Positions 21,971-34,342 of a DNA stretch of 64,000 bases are shown here, one piece after another. The stretch covers positions 124,001 to 188,000 of the forward strand of contig JAMKCH010010172.1 in assembly GCA_023653785.1 (NCBI GenBank), written 5' to 3'. A program made the position numbers and the translations under genes. This DNA comes from Ophioderma brevispina (Eukaryota; Echinodermata; Ophiuroidea; Amphilepidida; Ophiodermatidae). A model generated the notes under the pieces. The model did not search any database, was not told the DNA's origin, and saw nothing but the letters and a program-made list of their open reading frames with translations. Positions within the stretch are counted from its first letter, which is position 1, and each line of letters begins with the position of its first letter.

Positions 21971-24513
21971 TCATTACCCGTGATGGAATCGCAGGGTTAA
22001 GGTTTTTGGTTTGGAATTTACAAGCAAAAATGTGGCCCCATTTGGGGTGACCATGAAATTTCTCACATACTCAAAATGGATGGAATATCACCGCAAACAC
22101 CTTTTAGATGGTTGTGAAGGCTCATTCTATCAGACCAAGAAACCTTCCTTATATTTAAATTGGGCCATCCCCTTTAAGTAAATGTTCGCGGAGGCCGGGA
22201 AACATCAACCACATTTTCATTGCATAAAAGTGGTGTGTTCAGAAAGAAATATCTAAGAATGTTGAATGTTTTTAGGTCGTCCGAGTATGAATACCTTATG
22301 GCAGCATGATTTCTGTCATTCTGTCTGTGTTTGTGTGTCAAAATCTTTTGGTTAGGCTTTAGGTAAATGTTGTCTAGCTTTTGAGTGCAGTGAGGATCAC
22401 GTTTCATCTTGGCATCCGCTATATTTTAGACCAGTGGTCTTTATGTGGGGTAACAGATGAGGCCAAAAGGTCATTCAGGGGTCCTTAGGGTCCTAGTTTG
22501 TGCCCTGTGGTATACCTTTTGGTTAAAAAATGTCTAGCATTTGCAGTATGGATAAAGTTCATACTTGGTATGTCTTATCCTTTGGACAAGGTCTTATGTG
22601 GTGACACAAATGAGGAGTCAGGTCTTCAGGGTCACTTCACACCGCGGGTGGGGGAAGGTGCAAGGTGACTATCATCATCATCTCAGCTTGAGAAAACATA
22701 GTACCCAATTGATAAAAATTGGTAAAATTAAAAAAAGCTTTAAATTAAAAAATTTAAAACACATAATTTAGGCAAGCGGCAAACTTTACATTACAAAGCG
22801 CAAACCGCTTCGAATGACAAAGCGGACCTTCACATCATAAAGCGAACCTTTGTCATTTTTGGGGTTGCGTCGCACCCCTCCCCCGCCCCCCTGGCTAACG
22901 GCCACCTGGGTCAAATGTCATTCAGGGGTCATTGAGGGTCATATCTTGTCCATTTGGTATACACTTTTGTTAAAATGTGCTTAGCTTTTTAAGTGGCAGC
23001 GTGATCAAGTTTATTCTATTACCCAATTATTGGACAACCTTTTTGGGACCGCTGTCCCTACTTTTATTTAAAGCAATAACGGCAATATTTTTAAAGCGAC
23101 CCCATTTTTTTCCAAAAAATTGAAATTTTTACACGGTTACATTGGTACCTGCCTCGTAAATGACTTGTGAATGGGTTACGCTCAAAATAGTCTGTGTTGC
23201 AAACCTAAGGAATGTTTTAATTAGAATAATTAAATCAGATCTCCGGAATAATCCACGGCTGTTGGAAACGGCCTTCAATATGAAATAGTCCGAAATGTGC
23301 CATGTCTTTCTACGCCAATACGCATTAGTTTTTTCTTTGTTCAGGAGAGGAAAGTTAGAGGTCATTTTTCGTGAGGTGGCCTAGTTCAGCATTGGCGGAC
23401 AAACCTAAACTTTCCAGCTCTGCTGTTAAGTACAATCTGGAATAACACAATTTTAATTATAAATCACTTATTTTATGATAAATATGGCATTTTGAGAATT
23501 ATCGTTCGCAGGTATAGCTTCCTAGACAGTTGCCAACGTAACTGCGAAAATATCAAATTTTGAAAATTGGGGGCTCTCAAAATGTGCTTCTATTGCTTTT
23601 ATGTGTTTTTTGTTCGTCTGCAAATTGGCAGAAGGCACAAAGGATTACTCTGGTCGTAGGTCTGTTTATCATTTAGGTAGACATGATGTAAATTCATTGG
23701 TAATGTCCAATATATTTTCTCCGGGTATTACCAGAGTATTTTTCATTACTCCTGGATATGAGCCCGTATTACGTAATGCTTACACCACGTATCAAGTCCC
23801 CCTACTTTACCTGCATTAACTATAGATGTAAGTGATTCTTCGCGCATCTGTGGAAGAGAGCTGTTTTGGATCAACACCCTCTGAAGTGCACAATCCAGAT
23901 GGCCTTTTTGGTTCAGACCACAATGGGGGGTGACTGCTGCTGGCATCCCAAACAAATATTTCTCCTGATACATTTCCCTGCATCTTTATGTACAAAACAT
24001 TTTTAAAGTTCCCCCCCTTGTGTGTTTTGGAGGACTAGTGACCTTTGTGATGTCTTTCAAGTCAGGATAGCATTAGTGTGTTTTTCTTAGCTACAGTGCC
24101 ATTCTACCCAGCAGAATTCCCATCCCTGCCTCTGTGCACTGCATAGGCAGACTACATAAAACTGAATCACTGTGCCTGACATCTTGACTCTAGACTGTCC
24201 TTGGATTAGGGATATTGTATGTATCAGGACATGATTACTGAGTCTTGTGTTACTGTTGCAGTTAGTCCCACGTGTTGATATGTACATTGTAGCCTCAGTA
24301 TGCACAGACCTAGACTAGGGTGGCCTAGTCACAGTCTGAGCTTTCTGGTTTCTGTACTTAGACTGTATTGTAGCTGTGCTAATCCAGATTTAAATACATT
24401 TATCACCTTTTAGGCTTACCACTTCAAATGTCTTAATGATAAATTCGTTACCCACTGTTTGTTCTCCACGCATCGGAAAAATATCTGGTTGTTTCCAATA
24501 TCACATTGGCTAT

Positions 24514-25600
24514 TGTTATAATGTCCTTCCATTTTTCTGCCATTAACCTTTTAAAAATATTATTTGCTCATTTTATTTGGAGAAAGATTCTCAACGGGAC
24601 AAGCACTTTGTTACTATAAAAGAGAGAAAGGGATTCCCTAAGTTGTTTTTTTGCAAGCTGCAAAACCTGTTTGATTGCACATAGGGGAAGTTGGGGAATT
24701 TCCCCAAGGATGCTAACCTTAGAAACTTGTTTATGTTTTGAGCTCAACAATATTGCAGACCTAGGGAATTCCCCCACCGTAAGTTATATATATGAAGACT
24801 GAAGTGAAGAGCATTGTGAGTAGAGTAATAATCATTATTAAAAAAAATGTAATGTTTTTTATGTTTATGCAAGAGGATGAAGTAATGAATATTGTTAGAA
24901 AGGGGAATCTATCTGATGAGTAGTTAAATACTATCACTGGAAGGACTCGATGCCAGCAGTTGAAAATCAGGAGCTGAACTAGAGCGCTGGAGCTCTACCG
25001 TTAATATAGCTAGTTTACTTTACAATGAATGTGTAGATTTGAGCTTTCTACATCTAGTGTCCCAGGATTTAATATTTTTGATGGCCGGGCCGGAGCTTGT
25101 ACTAATGTCCGCTGTCGTCTTTTAAGCCAAAGAGCTTCAGTTTTCGGAATCAAAAAGGATTCCAATTTGTGGTCCTACATGAGGACATTAACGGTAGACT
25201 GATGGTGGTATATTAACCTGTATTTTAAATTATTGTGGACCATTTTGTCGGTTGTCGGCGAAGGAAGAGCCCCCGTCGTCTGAACTGCTGGACAAGATTA
25301 CATTCATGACTGAGAAGATTCCCTTTGAATATTACCTGAGTTTTGTATGACTTTTGGCGCGTCATTTTGACGAGTCTTTAGCTGAGAGGACATACTCACT
25401 CGTTGAACTGCCCCAACGCCCTTTTGAAATTAAATATCAGTTATAAATTGTGTGTAATTGTGTATTTTTGATTTATGTAATGTTTTGGACATACCACCTC
25501 TTGAAGCAAATCAAGTAAAGATCACTTAACACTGTTTATTAATATATATTATATATATGAAAGGTATGTCTGACCTTAGGCGTACACGAGACGTCATAAC
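24514..25600 (+). mobile_element. Solo LTR of the Ty3-like element at 36-38.8 kb
   Basis: This ~1.09-kb sequence matches the reverse complement of 36044-37138 along its full length. It starts TGTTATAATG and ends GTCATAAC, the LTR termini of that element. CTAT precedes (24510-24513) and follows (25601-25604) it, fitting a 4-bp target duplication. No polypurine tract or internal sequence adjoins it, as expected after LTR-LTR recombination. Confidence 0.85.
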
Positions 25601-25604
25601 CTAT

Positions 25605-26584
25605 CGCCTCATGTATATTGGAACAACCATGATATTTTTCCGATTGCGTGAACAAACGGGGATAACGTAATAGTATCTTTGGTCAACATGTAACCCTTAA
25701 TAATTACATTCCATACTGAGTTTCCGTAAGGGCTACGATGATTAACTTGGGTGGAACGGAGGAGGGGCGGGTTGGGTTACATGTTTGGTGACCTTGTGTC
25801 CTTGGTGACCTCATGTGACTTTGGCCCCATTTCACAAACCACGCACGGCAGAACGTACACTCGCGGTCCGGAGCGCGATTTATTTTTTTTCTTGCATTGA
25901 ATATTGTTCTCCGCTTTTTTTCCCCCTGGCACTTTAGCACTTAGCAAGAAGGGGGATTTTGACATAGCTTAGCTACACTTTGCACACAGGACCTTAGATC
26001 TACTGTTCCTCGTGCTGTGATAGACATGTCTGTAGGCGAAAGTTTACCGTTGTGTATTGCAGACTTTTTCTGCTCGTATTCCCTCTGAAAACTGCCTACC
26101 AACTCTCTCTTACCAAGGTTTCTGCTCTTATTGCCTCAGGTATTGTGGCAGAGATCGCTCTAAATACCAACTAGAGTCCCCCAGCCCGCAGGATCTTGGC
26201 AAGTTTTAGCTTGCAGTATTTGTTTTTGAACTCACGCAGGATGGTAGCTGAGTGATCCCTATCTCCACAGCTGTGTATCATTCCAAATTGTCCTGTTATT
26301 TTTAGAGCAGTTTAAGAGGTGGTGACACATTTTGACAACTGATAGTAGGGCATGCCCAGAGCTGCTACACCCTTTTATTCTTCAACCTATAGGGGTTTTG
26401 TTTGTGTCACTTCTTAAATTTTTTGATGATATCCATTCATTCTGAGAGTTGTATGTTTGAGGCCAACATTTTCCGTGTCCCTGTCACGATTGCAGAGTCG
26501 AACGTTACCATCTGAGTCTTTTTGTGCCTGTGTCTGTTTGTTCCGGTTAAAGTTCCGATACAAGGTTTCTCATTCAAGAACTAA
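25605..26584. other. No gene recognised
   Basis: Mixed-composition sequence with a short G-rich patch at about 25750-25780. The frame at 26457-26696 runs into the downstream GGTCA repeat and is not credible as a protein. No splice-supported exon was found. Confidence 0.3.
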
Positions 26585-27140
26585 AAGTCCAATTGCTACA
26601 GAAATTGGGATCATGATGCCGCCTTGTGAGCCTCCATATCGTAATGAGGTCAAGAGTCACTTGCCAAAGTCAAGTTCATATGAGGTCACGTTATAAAATG
26701 GGCTGAAAACATCAAATTGACATCATTCGAATATAATGTTAAAAGTCAATGAGTGGTCCCTTGCTATCCTTCATATGATGAGATCAAGAGTCACATACAA
26801 GGTCAAAGCATGTGCGGTCCAAGTTATAAAATAGTCCTGGAAAACAATATCAAACTTCGCATTCATTTGAGAAGTCCTATAGCTACGTAAAACTTGACTA
26901 CTTGATACCCCGCCTTTGGGAACACATATGGAATGAGGTTAAGGGTCACTTATCCAGGTCAAAAGCTCATGAGGGCAAGTTAATAAAATAAGGCGGAGAA
27001 ACATCAATGGCTTCAAGTGTGAGAAGTAAAGCCTAATAGCTACATAGACTTGGATCGTAGATGCACCTTGGGAACCACAGATCATATGATCAAGGTCACT
27101 CAATAAACAATGGTAACAAAAAAAACTGTCAAAAATCTGA
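26585..27140 (+). repeat. Degenerate ~150-bp tandem repeat with GGTCA motifs
   Basis: Three to four units each contain AATGAGGTCAAGAGTCAC or a variant, then CAAGGTCAAAG, then AAGTTATAAAATAG, then AACATCAA. They begin near 26640, 26765, 26930 and 27085. They are related to the units at 15550-15750 and 32530-32600. The array ends near a GTTCGAGAACCAC motif resembling the end motif at 32758. Confidence 0.6.
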
Positions 27141-28829
27141 GTCAAGTTACAAAATAGTGAAGGAATAGTGGATCACGAAAGCAGTGACCCTATGTTCGAG
27201 AACCACTTGTTTACGTCTGAAGACACATTTGCCATACGATTAATTCACGATTAATTGCCATTCAAAATTACCTTGGAGAGTAAAAAAGGATTTCCATAGG
27301 CATTTGAGGCGCACGAAGGTCAACGTCCTTGCATTCAATGGGGCTTGAATCGCGTTTCCCCCCTTACTTTCTTGAGCAAAGCATTTGAGACCCTCAAACT
27401 ATTCCTTATTTTCCTAGGAGCTCCCAATAATTTGGCTAACCTTTTTTTATCCAAATCGGAGCACTTTAATTTTGACCCTGTACAATAGTCCAGACCTGCT
27501 TAAACCCCGCTCAATTCATCCGACGAGATTATGAGACTTGATTTGAGTTGTTGGACCATTTACCTTTAAGAATCACACATTTTCTTTTTCGAACGGCTCG
27601 ATTCGAATCCAAAATGGCCGCCGGTAGCCATTTTAAAATATAAAATTTTAATTTTGAGATCCTAAAAGTATGTTTAAAATACCTCTGTTTTAGAGGGTTT
27701 TTTTGGGGTGCTGGGAATCATTTCCTGACATCGTTTTTATCATTAGAGGTCCATGTTACATGGGATGGATTTGGAATTCCAAGATGCCACCGCATCACAT
27801 GAAAAGAAGTACACATTTTTGAAAAGACTTAACCTAGTATTTATGTTTAATACATCTTTTGATGGGGTTTTTAGGTGCTGGGAATGCATTTCCTGAACAT
27901 TATTTTTTATCATTAAGAATTTCATGTTACATGTAGGATTTGGAATTCCAAGGTGGCCGCCGGCTGTCCAATGAAGTACACTTTTGAAAGACTCACATCC
28001 TAAAATTATATGTATACCCTTGTTGTCGATGGTTTTGTAGGTGTAAGGAAATCCATATTGACACCATTTTTCAGAGTAGAGACCAAAGTAGGGTCAAGGA
28101 ATTCAATGGACCATTGAAACAATGCAGACCATTGTTGTTGCAGGCGCATCTTGAATTTCAAAATGGGCCCCACCATGAACGACTTTTGCCTAATCTTGGT
28201 CCCTGAGATTCGTAGAGCGCAAAATTCTGGTGTTCTGTATTACCCCATGTTTTTAGGGTCAGGAATTCATGACACCATTGATAACAATGCTGGACCATAC
28301 ATGTGCGGCCGCAATCTTGAATTTCAAAATGGCGCCAAGAAAAAAGTGTTATATTACATACATTCGCTTTGATAGAGGTAAGAAGCATAATTCTGGTGTT
28401 TATACCCATGTTTACAAGGTCAAGGAATCCAAAAGATCAAAGGTACTTTAACTGGGTTCTTTGTTTTGTGGCAGCCATTTGTTATTTGGGTTGAGACTTA
28501 ATTTTCCTTCCATTGGAGATAGGAGCACCAAGTAGAAATAATTTCAGAAATTGAACAAACTCATTCATTTTGGTACATGAGTTGATGGATTTGACATATT
28601 TAGAAGAGACATTTATGGCCAAACACAATAGTGACATAGTTGGCAGGAATCAAAGTGGTGGTGACAGAAGTGGCTGCAGTGTCATTGTACTTACATAGTT
28701 TGGTGGTACACTTGTATTTACCAATGTTTCTTGAAAGGGCCTCTATGACGTACGTTGAAAATATCGATAGTGCACACTTATTTAGTCCTTATTACACTAG
28801 ATCTTGGCAGAAGTTGAGATTTTAAGTGA

Positions 28830-29060
28830 CATGGTTGCCTGATGGTGCCATAAGTGTATAATTGAAGTTACATAGTTGATGGTATCATAATTGGCAGTGA
28901 TATTGACGATGTCATAATTGACAGTGACATAGCCGATTGTGTCAGCGTTGGGCAGTGTCATAATTGGAAGTAACATACCTGACGGTGGTCATAATTTGCA
29001 GTGGCCTAATTAAAGTACATAGTCTTATGGTGTATAATTCGCAGTGTCCTTAATTGGAAT
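28830..29060. repeat. ~30-bp minisatellite in the left palindrome arm
   Basis: Units of the type GGTGTCATAATTGGCAGTGA then CATAGTTGAT recur about six times with indels. The inverted counterpart lies at 30250-30410. Confidence 0.75.
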
Positions 29061-30249
29061 GTTATTTTTTTGGTGTGACTAGTTGGATCTGCATCAACAG
29101 AGTCATCGGCTGTGTTCGTTCTCTGATGAAACAGTTGGAGAGTCCTGATCATCTGAATCGTCGTCACCCGAACCTTGTATCAAGTCTCTCTACTTCATTT
29201 CTGGCATAGAGCTTCGGGAAGAATATCGGACAATCAACCATAGTGGTTCTAAATGCCCAGATTTAAGTGTCTAGTTCCATGTCCATCAGTTTGGAGATGC
29301 AAAGTCTACAACCTACAACGGGAGTAGCTGCCAGTCTCCATATAGCAACCTGGTATTCACTCTACGGGCTATATGTGCGTAATGCTGCCACGCTGGTGGT
29401 ACGTGGCAGTGAACATTGCAGCCGAGGCTGCAACATACCGTCATCATAACATTTCTCCTTGATGAAAGTGTAAGTTGAGGCTATCAACCGCCTTGAATCT
29501 TGATACGTTACGCCAAACCGCGATATATTTGTTTCATCTCCCTACCTTTTCATTCTCTTTTCCACCACTCCACCATACTTTTGACACTGGACCAGGAAAC
29601 AAAAGACCATCAATCTAACAGAATGGTTTTACTCAGAGTAAGTTTGTTGCTGTTGGCCCCTACATGCCTTCACACATTGTGATACCACAGTGCCTTCAAG
29701 GTGACGTGAAGGTGAAACCTATCAAACAATAATAAGGCAGAAGCTTCCACGAAAGTTCCAACCATCCTACAGACCTTGGAAGTGCATGGGAGGTCACTAA
29801 GGAATTGTTTGCTGATTTCGAATATTTCCATGTGCAAATCTATGTCGTACCGAGATTTCAAGATTCACTCTCATCAGGAGAAATGTTGTGATGACGGTAA
29901 ATGTGCACCTCGGCCATGTCGTGCAGCATTACAACAACTCATCCGTAGACAGAACTATCAGTTGCTATATGGCGACTCAGACTAGCGATACGCCGTTGTA
30001 GACCTTCCCTCTCCAACTGATGGACATGGATGACACTATACTCTTGGCAACGTGAACCATTATGGGTGATGGCCCGATTACTTTTCTGAACTCTGCAGAT
30101 GAAGAAGAGAGACTTGATATCAAGTATTTGATGACGATGATTCGACGATCGGACTCCCACCTGTTTTCCATTCAGAGAATAAGACAGCGAATGACTCTGA
30201 TGATCGTGATCCAACTATTCACCAACAAAAATAACATTTCCCCAGTAAT

Positions 30250-30640
30250 GACAATGCCAATTATGACACCATCAGCTATGTCACTTCCAATTAATGACAC
30301 TGCCAACGCTGACAACCCATCAGCTATGTCACTGCCAATTATGACACCATCAGCAATGGGTCACTGCCAATTATGACACATCAGCCAACCATGTCACTTA
30401 AATCTCAACTTACGCCAAAACTAGTGTACATACGGATTGAATACACGTTCGCTATCGTATTGGTCATCTTACTTCAAGATGCGTTTCAAGGAACATTGCT
30501 AAATACTTGTGTCCCCACCAACCATGTTCATTACCAATGACACTGCCACCTCTGTCACTGCCACATTTGTTCACTACCATCTATGTCACTACTGTGTTTT
30601 GGCCATAATGTCACTTCTAAATATTTCCATCCGCCACTCA
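30250..30640. repeat. ~30-bp minisatellite in the right palindrome arm
   Basis: Units of the type AATTATGACACCATCAGC then TATGTCACTGCC recur at 30250-30410. A looser set (CAATGACACTGCCAC, CTATGTCACTAC) lies at 30520-30640. It is the reverse complement of the left-arm array. The open frame over it is a repeat artefact. Confidence 0.7.
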
Positions 30641-31879
30641 CATGTACCAACTAATGACTTCTGTTCAATTTTGACACTATATTTCTATACTTGGTGCTCC
30701 TAATCTCCAAAGGAGGGAATTACGTTCAACCAAACAACCCATGGCTGCCACAAACAAAGAACCCAGTAAAGTACCTTTTGATCTTTTGATTCCTTTTACC
30801 TTGTAAACATGGTATAGACACCAGAATCAGCTTCTACCTCTCTCACAGGCGAAATGTAAATTAATATTAATCCATTTTTTTTTGGTGCCTTTTTTGAAAT
30901 TCAAGATGGCTGCAACAACTAAATGGTCTAGCATTGTTATCAATGGTCTCATTGAATTCCTTGACCCTAACTTTGGTTCTCTACTCTAAAAATGGTGTCA
31001 ATATGATTTCCTGCAGCCTACAACGAGGTATAACCCCTAATCTCGGATGAATCTTTCAAAATGTGTTATAACATATGACAGCCGGCGGCTCTGGAATTCC
31101 AAATCCCTACCATGTAACATGGACGTCTAATGATAAAAATCGATGTCAGAAATTAATTCCAGCACCTAGAAAACCCATAAACGATGTATTAAACATAATA
31201 CTAGGTTAATCCTCCAAATTTTACTTTTCAATGACTTCCGGCTGGCCATCGTGGAATTCCAAATCATACCATGTAACATGTACCTCTAATGATAAAAAAC
31301 GAGTGTCAGAAATGAATTCCCGCCCCTCAAACCCCTAAAACTAGGTATATGCACGTTTAACATACTTTTATGTATCCAAAAATTAAATTTATATTCTTAA
31401 AATGGCTACCGGCGGCCATCGTGGGATTTCGGACTTCGCAGCCGGTTTCGAAAAAGCACCTGTGTGATTCTTAAAGGTAAATGGTCCCACAACTCAAACA
31501 GTCTCAGAATCTCCTTGCGGATGACTTGTAAGCGGGGTTCTAGTAGTCCTGGACTACAACTGAAATTTACCCTTTTTTATTGATTTTTGCGCTGTTTTTT
31601 AGCCTTAACTCTGGAAACTTTAGGCTGTACTATTACAAACTATAACCTTTTCTGAAATCCTAATGAAGCCAAATCACATGGGTATACTTTTCAACATGAT
31701 TGTATCAATTAAAAGTTTGACACCTGTACAATCTTTGTCTTTGCCCCCTCTCTTGGCCACCACTTGCGGCAACTTAGAATCCCCGCGTTCATGGTTCTTG
31801 TCAGCGTCTACTATTTAATCATTCAATCCTTTTGTACTTGCGATGTGTTACAACTGTGTGCGTAGCTCCAGGGCTAATG

Positions 31880-32040
31880 GTACGATTACGATAGCAACCA
31901 AGTTCAAAACCAGGTTTGTGGTTTTCCTGTTTACCTGTTTGTTCAATAAAACCTTTTAAACGGGTGTTCTCGGTAGGTGGTCCTACAACCGATGCAGTAA
32001 AATTTGAGAGAATTCGTATCAAAAAATCCCTTCACCTTAA
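31880..32040 (-). repeat. H-family MITE fragment (copy 4, inverted)
   Basis: Read on the - strand it runs from TTAAGGTGAAGGGATTTTTT through ATACGAATTCTCTCAAATTT and ACCACCTACCGAGAAC, as in 40999-41361. It breaks off near 31880. It abuts segment alpha at the same TTAA where the beta copy has an H element in the opposite orientation. Confidence 0.65.
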
Positions 32041-33111
32041 ATAATCTTCAGTTAGTAGCATCATAATTGTAAGGAAGTCGGTAAAGATATTTTGCAGAGA
32101 GAATACAAGGTTCCTATTGATACCAAGATCATTTGATGGAGTGAAGGTTAGGTCAAGGGCAGATGACGTGAAGTGCTCTTAACCATAAAATGACGAAAAT
32201 GTTGGTTAAGAATTTTTACACCTATTACTTTATATTCACTAAAAAAATCACTATCCCTGTAAAAATATTGCCCCTGCAAAATTTCCCATCGATAACCTAT
32301 CACTTTGTTAATTCTCTCATTTCAAAGTATAACTCGCCTTAATTGTTGTGTGTAGTTTCTTGAGGTAGTCCAACCAGCATTTTTGTGTCGCCTGCCTTAA
32401 ATTAGGAAGAAACATAGGGGTCACTTTGTCCTCTGTTGATGTTGTCTGTTGTGAAAAAAGGGTTAACATTTGCCTGTAATATCCGCACACTTCTAGTCAT
32501 ATCTGCAAAACATGGGATTCCTCATTTGTTGATGAGGTCAAAGATCACATACCAAGGTCAAAGGTCATGTGAGGTCAAGTTGTAAGATAGTCTAAAAATG
32601 TAAAATTGACCTCAATTGATAAATTGAATTTAATTCGGAACCAAACTTGGTTTATAATACTACACGCAAACCCTCATTTGAGGTCAAAGGTCACATCAAG
32701 GTCAAAGGTTATACGAGGCCTATCAATCACAATCTGCGACAGCAGGCGACACTAGTGGTTCGAGGACCACATGTATTTTCTAGCACTAATAGTTGCTTAA
32801 TTTGCGTAACTCTTCATATACACTGCTCAAGTTTTGCCGGAGTAAATATTAGTTTCGTCTTTCCTGCAAGTCGAATAGTTGATTGATAATTTACAACTGG
32901 TATACATGGGTCCCACACCGCAAACAAGGATTTTCAAGGGTTTTAAGGTTAGTCTGAGCCCGAGGGATTCGATTGGTACTAGTAGAGACGCTACTGATAT
33001 CAGGACCTACCTACTCCCATAACCAACATAAAAATGCATGATATTGAAAGATGGCCTAAACCGGTTAAGGGTAACAGAAGGTGACAACAATATTCCCGAG
33101 GATCTCCCAAA

Positions 33112-34342
33112 TAGTCGTAGAGATATGGTCCAAGTTGTGGCCTGACCGTAAAGTTGGGTATATACACATTTTTTTTTTTTTGCTGAACGTGATAGATAAG
33201 GGTGTGTAGAATTATAATCTGCCGGGTGCCACCTTGGCACCCTTGGGCGTTTTGAGAAATCCAAGATGACGTTGTCATAGATCATAATTATCTATTTGAC
33301 CCTATATTATCAAACTATGGAGTTAATAAATATACTTATGACCCAATGAACGAGTGCATGGCACCTGTAACATTGAGTCATTCTTCAAATTCAAAATGGA
33401 AGCCAAATCTAATAATATTAAAATATGTCCTATAACAGCAAATACCTGCGATAAAAAATAAACATGAAGTACTTAGATTATGTTGTTAGACAAAATAAAT
33501 GTATTTCTGATACTTTTAAAGTTGTAACATGACGTCAATCAATATGGCAGCCAAAAATGTGAATATCTTCAAAAAATACTTGACACAAATTTCTAAATAT
33601 TACCTTCAAGTATAAATTATTATGTCAATGAAACAATTAGAAATGTACCTATGATCATAACCAAGTGATACCAGGTAATCCCTATAAACGTGTCAAATTA
33701 TAAATTGAGTGCAATATATGTGAAAAAATTTAATTCCTATGGTATTTTGACAACTTTGCACCATTTTTATTTCGATTTTGGCGCATGTAAAACAAATTGA
33801 AGTGTATGTTGTACAGTGGTTAGGATCAAAGGTACATTTCTAATGTCATTGACACACTGATTAAGGGTGTAATACTTATAAATTTGTGTCAAGTATTTTT
33901 AGAAGATGTTCACGTTTTTGGCTGCCGTATTGATTGACGTCAGGTTACAATTTTAAAAGTATCAGAAATATATTTATTGTGTCTAACAACATAACCTAAG
34001 TACTTCATGTCTATTTTTTATCGTATGTATTTGCTGTTATAGGGCATATTTTAAAATTATTGGATTTGGCTTCCATTTTGAATTTGAAGTATGACTTAAT
34101 GTTACAAGTGCCATACACTTGTTCATTGGATCCTATAGTATATCTAGTAACTCCATAGTTTGATAATATATGGTTGAATAGATAATTACCATTTATGGCA
34201 ACGCCATCTTGGATTTCTCAAAACGCCCAAGGAAGCCCAGGTGGCACCCAGCAGATTCTTATTCTATACACCCAATCTATCATTTTCAGTAAAAAAATGT
34301 GTATACTCAACTGTACGGTCATATGAACATTCTCTCTGACTA
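33112..34342. mobile_element. 1.23-kb near-perfect palindromic element
   Basis: Arms of ~560-600 bases (33112-33700 and 33790-34342) are inverted copies around a ~90-base loop. Paired landmarks are CCAAGATGACGTTG with GGCAACGCCATCTTGG, GACGTCAATCAATATGGCAG with CTGCCGTATTGATTGACGTC, and CATGAAGTACTTAG with CTAAGTACTTCATG. The uninterrupted site CTCCCAAAGTATCG exists at 51501-51514 and near 52810, giving exact limits and a possible 3-bp AAA duplication. The element has no coding capacity and could fold into one long hairpin. Confidence 0.85.

Larger units (their letters stand above)
20340..24150. repeat. Tandem duplication, unit 2 (~3.8 kb)
   Basis: Collinear with 16571-20339 from GCCATGTGGCTCATT to CTCTGTGCACTGCATAGGCA. 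The junction with unit 1 is direct, with no spacer. Indel-rich divergence could be age, or two haplotypes or noisy consensus sequences placed side by side by the assembler. No gene was recognised; open frames in the two units do not correspond. Confidence 0.85.
27460..31600. mobile_element. ~4.1-kb imperfect palindrome, foldback-type element
   Basis: The left arm (about 27460-29525) and right arm (about 29840-31600) are inverted copies. Paired landmarks include TTATCATTAGAGGTCCATGT (27745) with ACATGGACGTCTAATGATAA (31118), and GGGTTCTTTGTTTTGTGGCA with TGCCACAAACAAAGAACCC. Acidic-codon-rich segments at 29130-29160 and 30120-30150 also pair. The ~300-base centre is unpaired. Minisatellites lie within the arms. 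Sea urchin Tu foldback elements have long, repeat-containing inverted arms (established), so this may be similar. The outer ends are vague and no transposase was recognised. Confidence 0.7.

Noticed and set aside
30250..30410. CRISPR-like regularly spaced repeats
   Set aside because: It is a diverged minisatellite without distinct spacers, mirrored in the other arm of a palindrome, in an animal genome.
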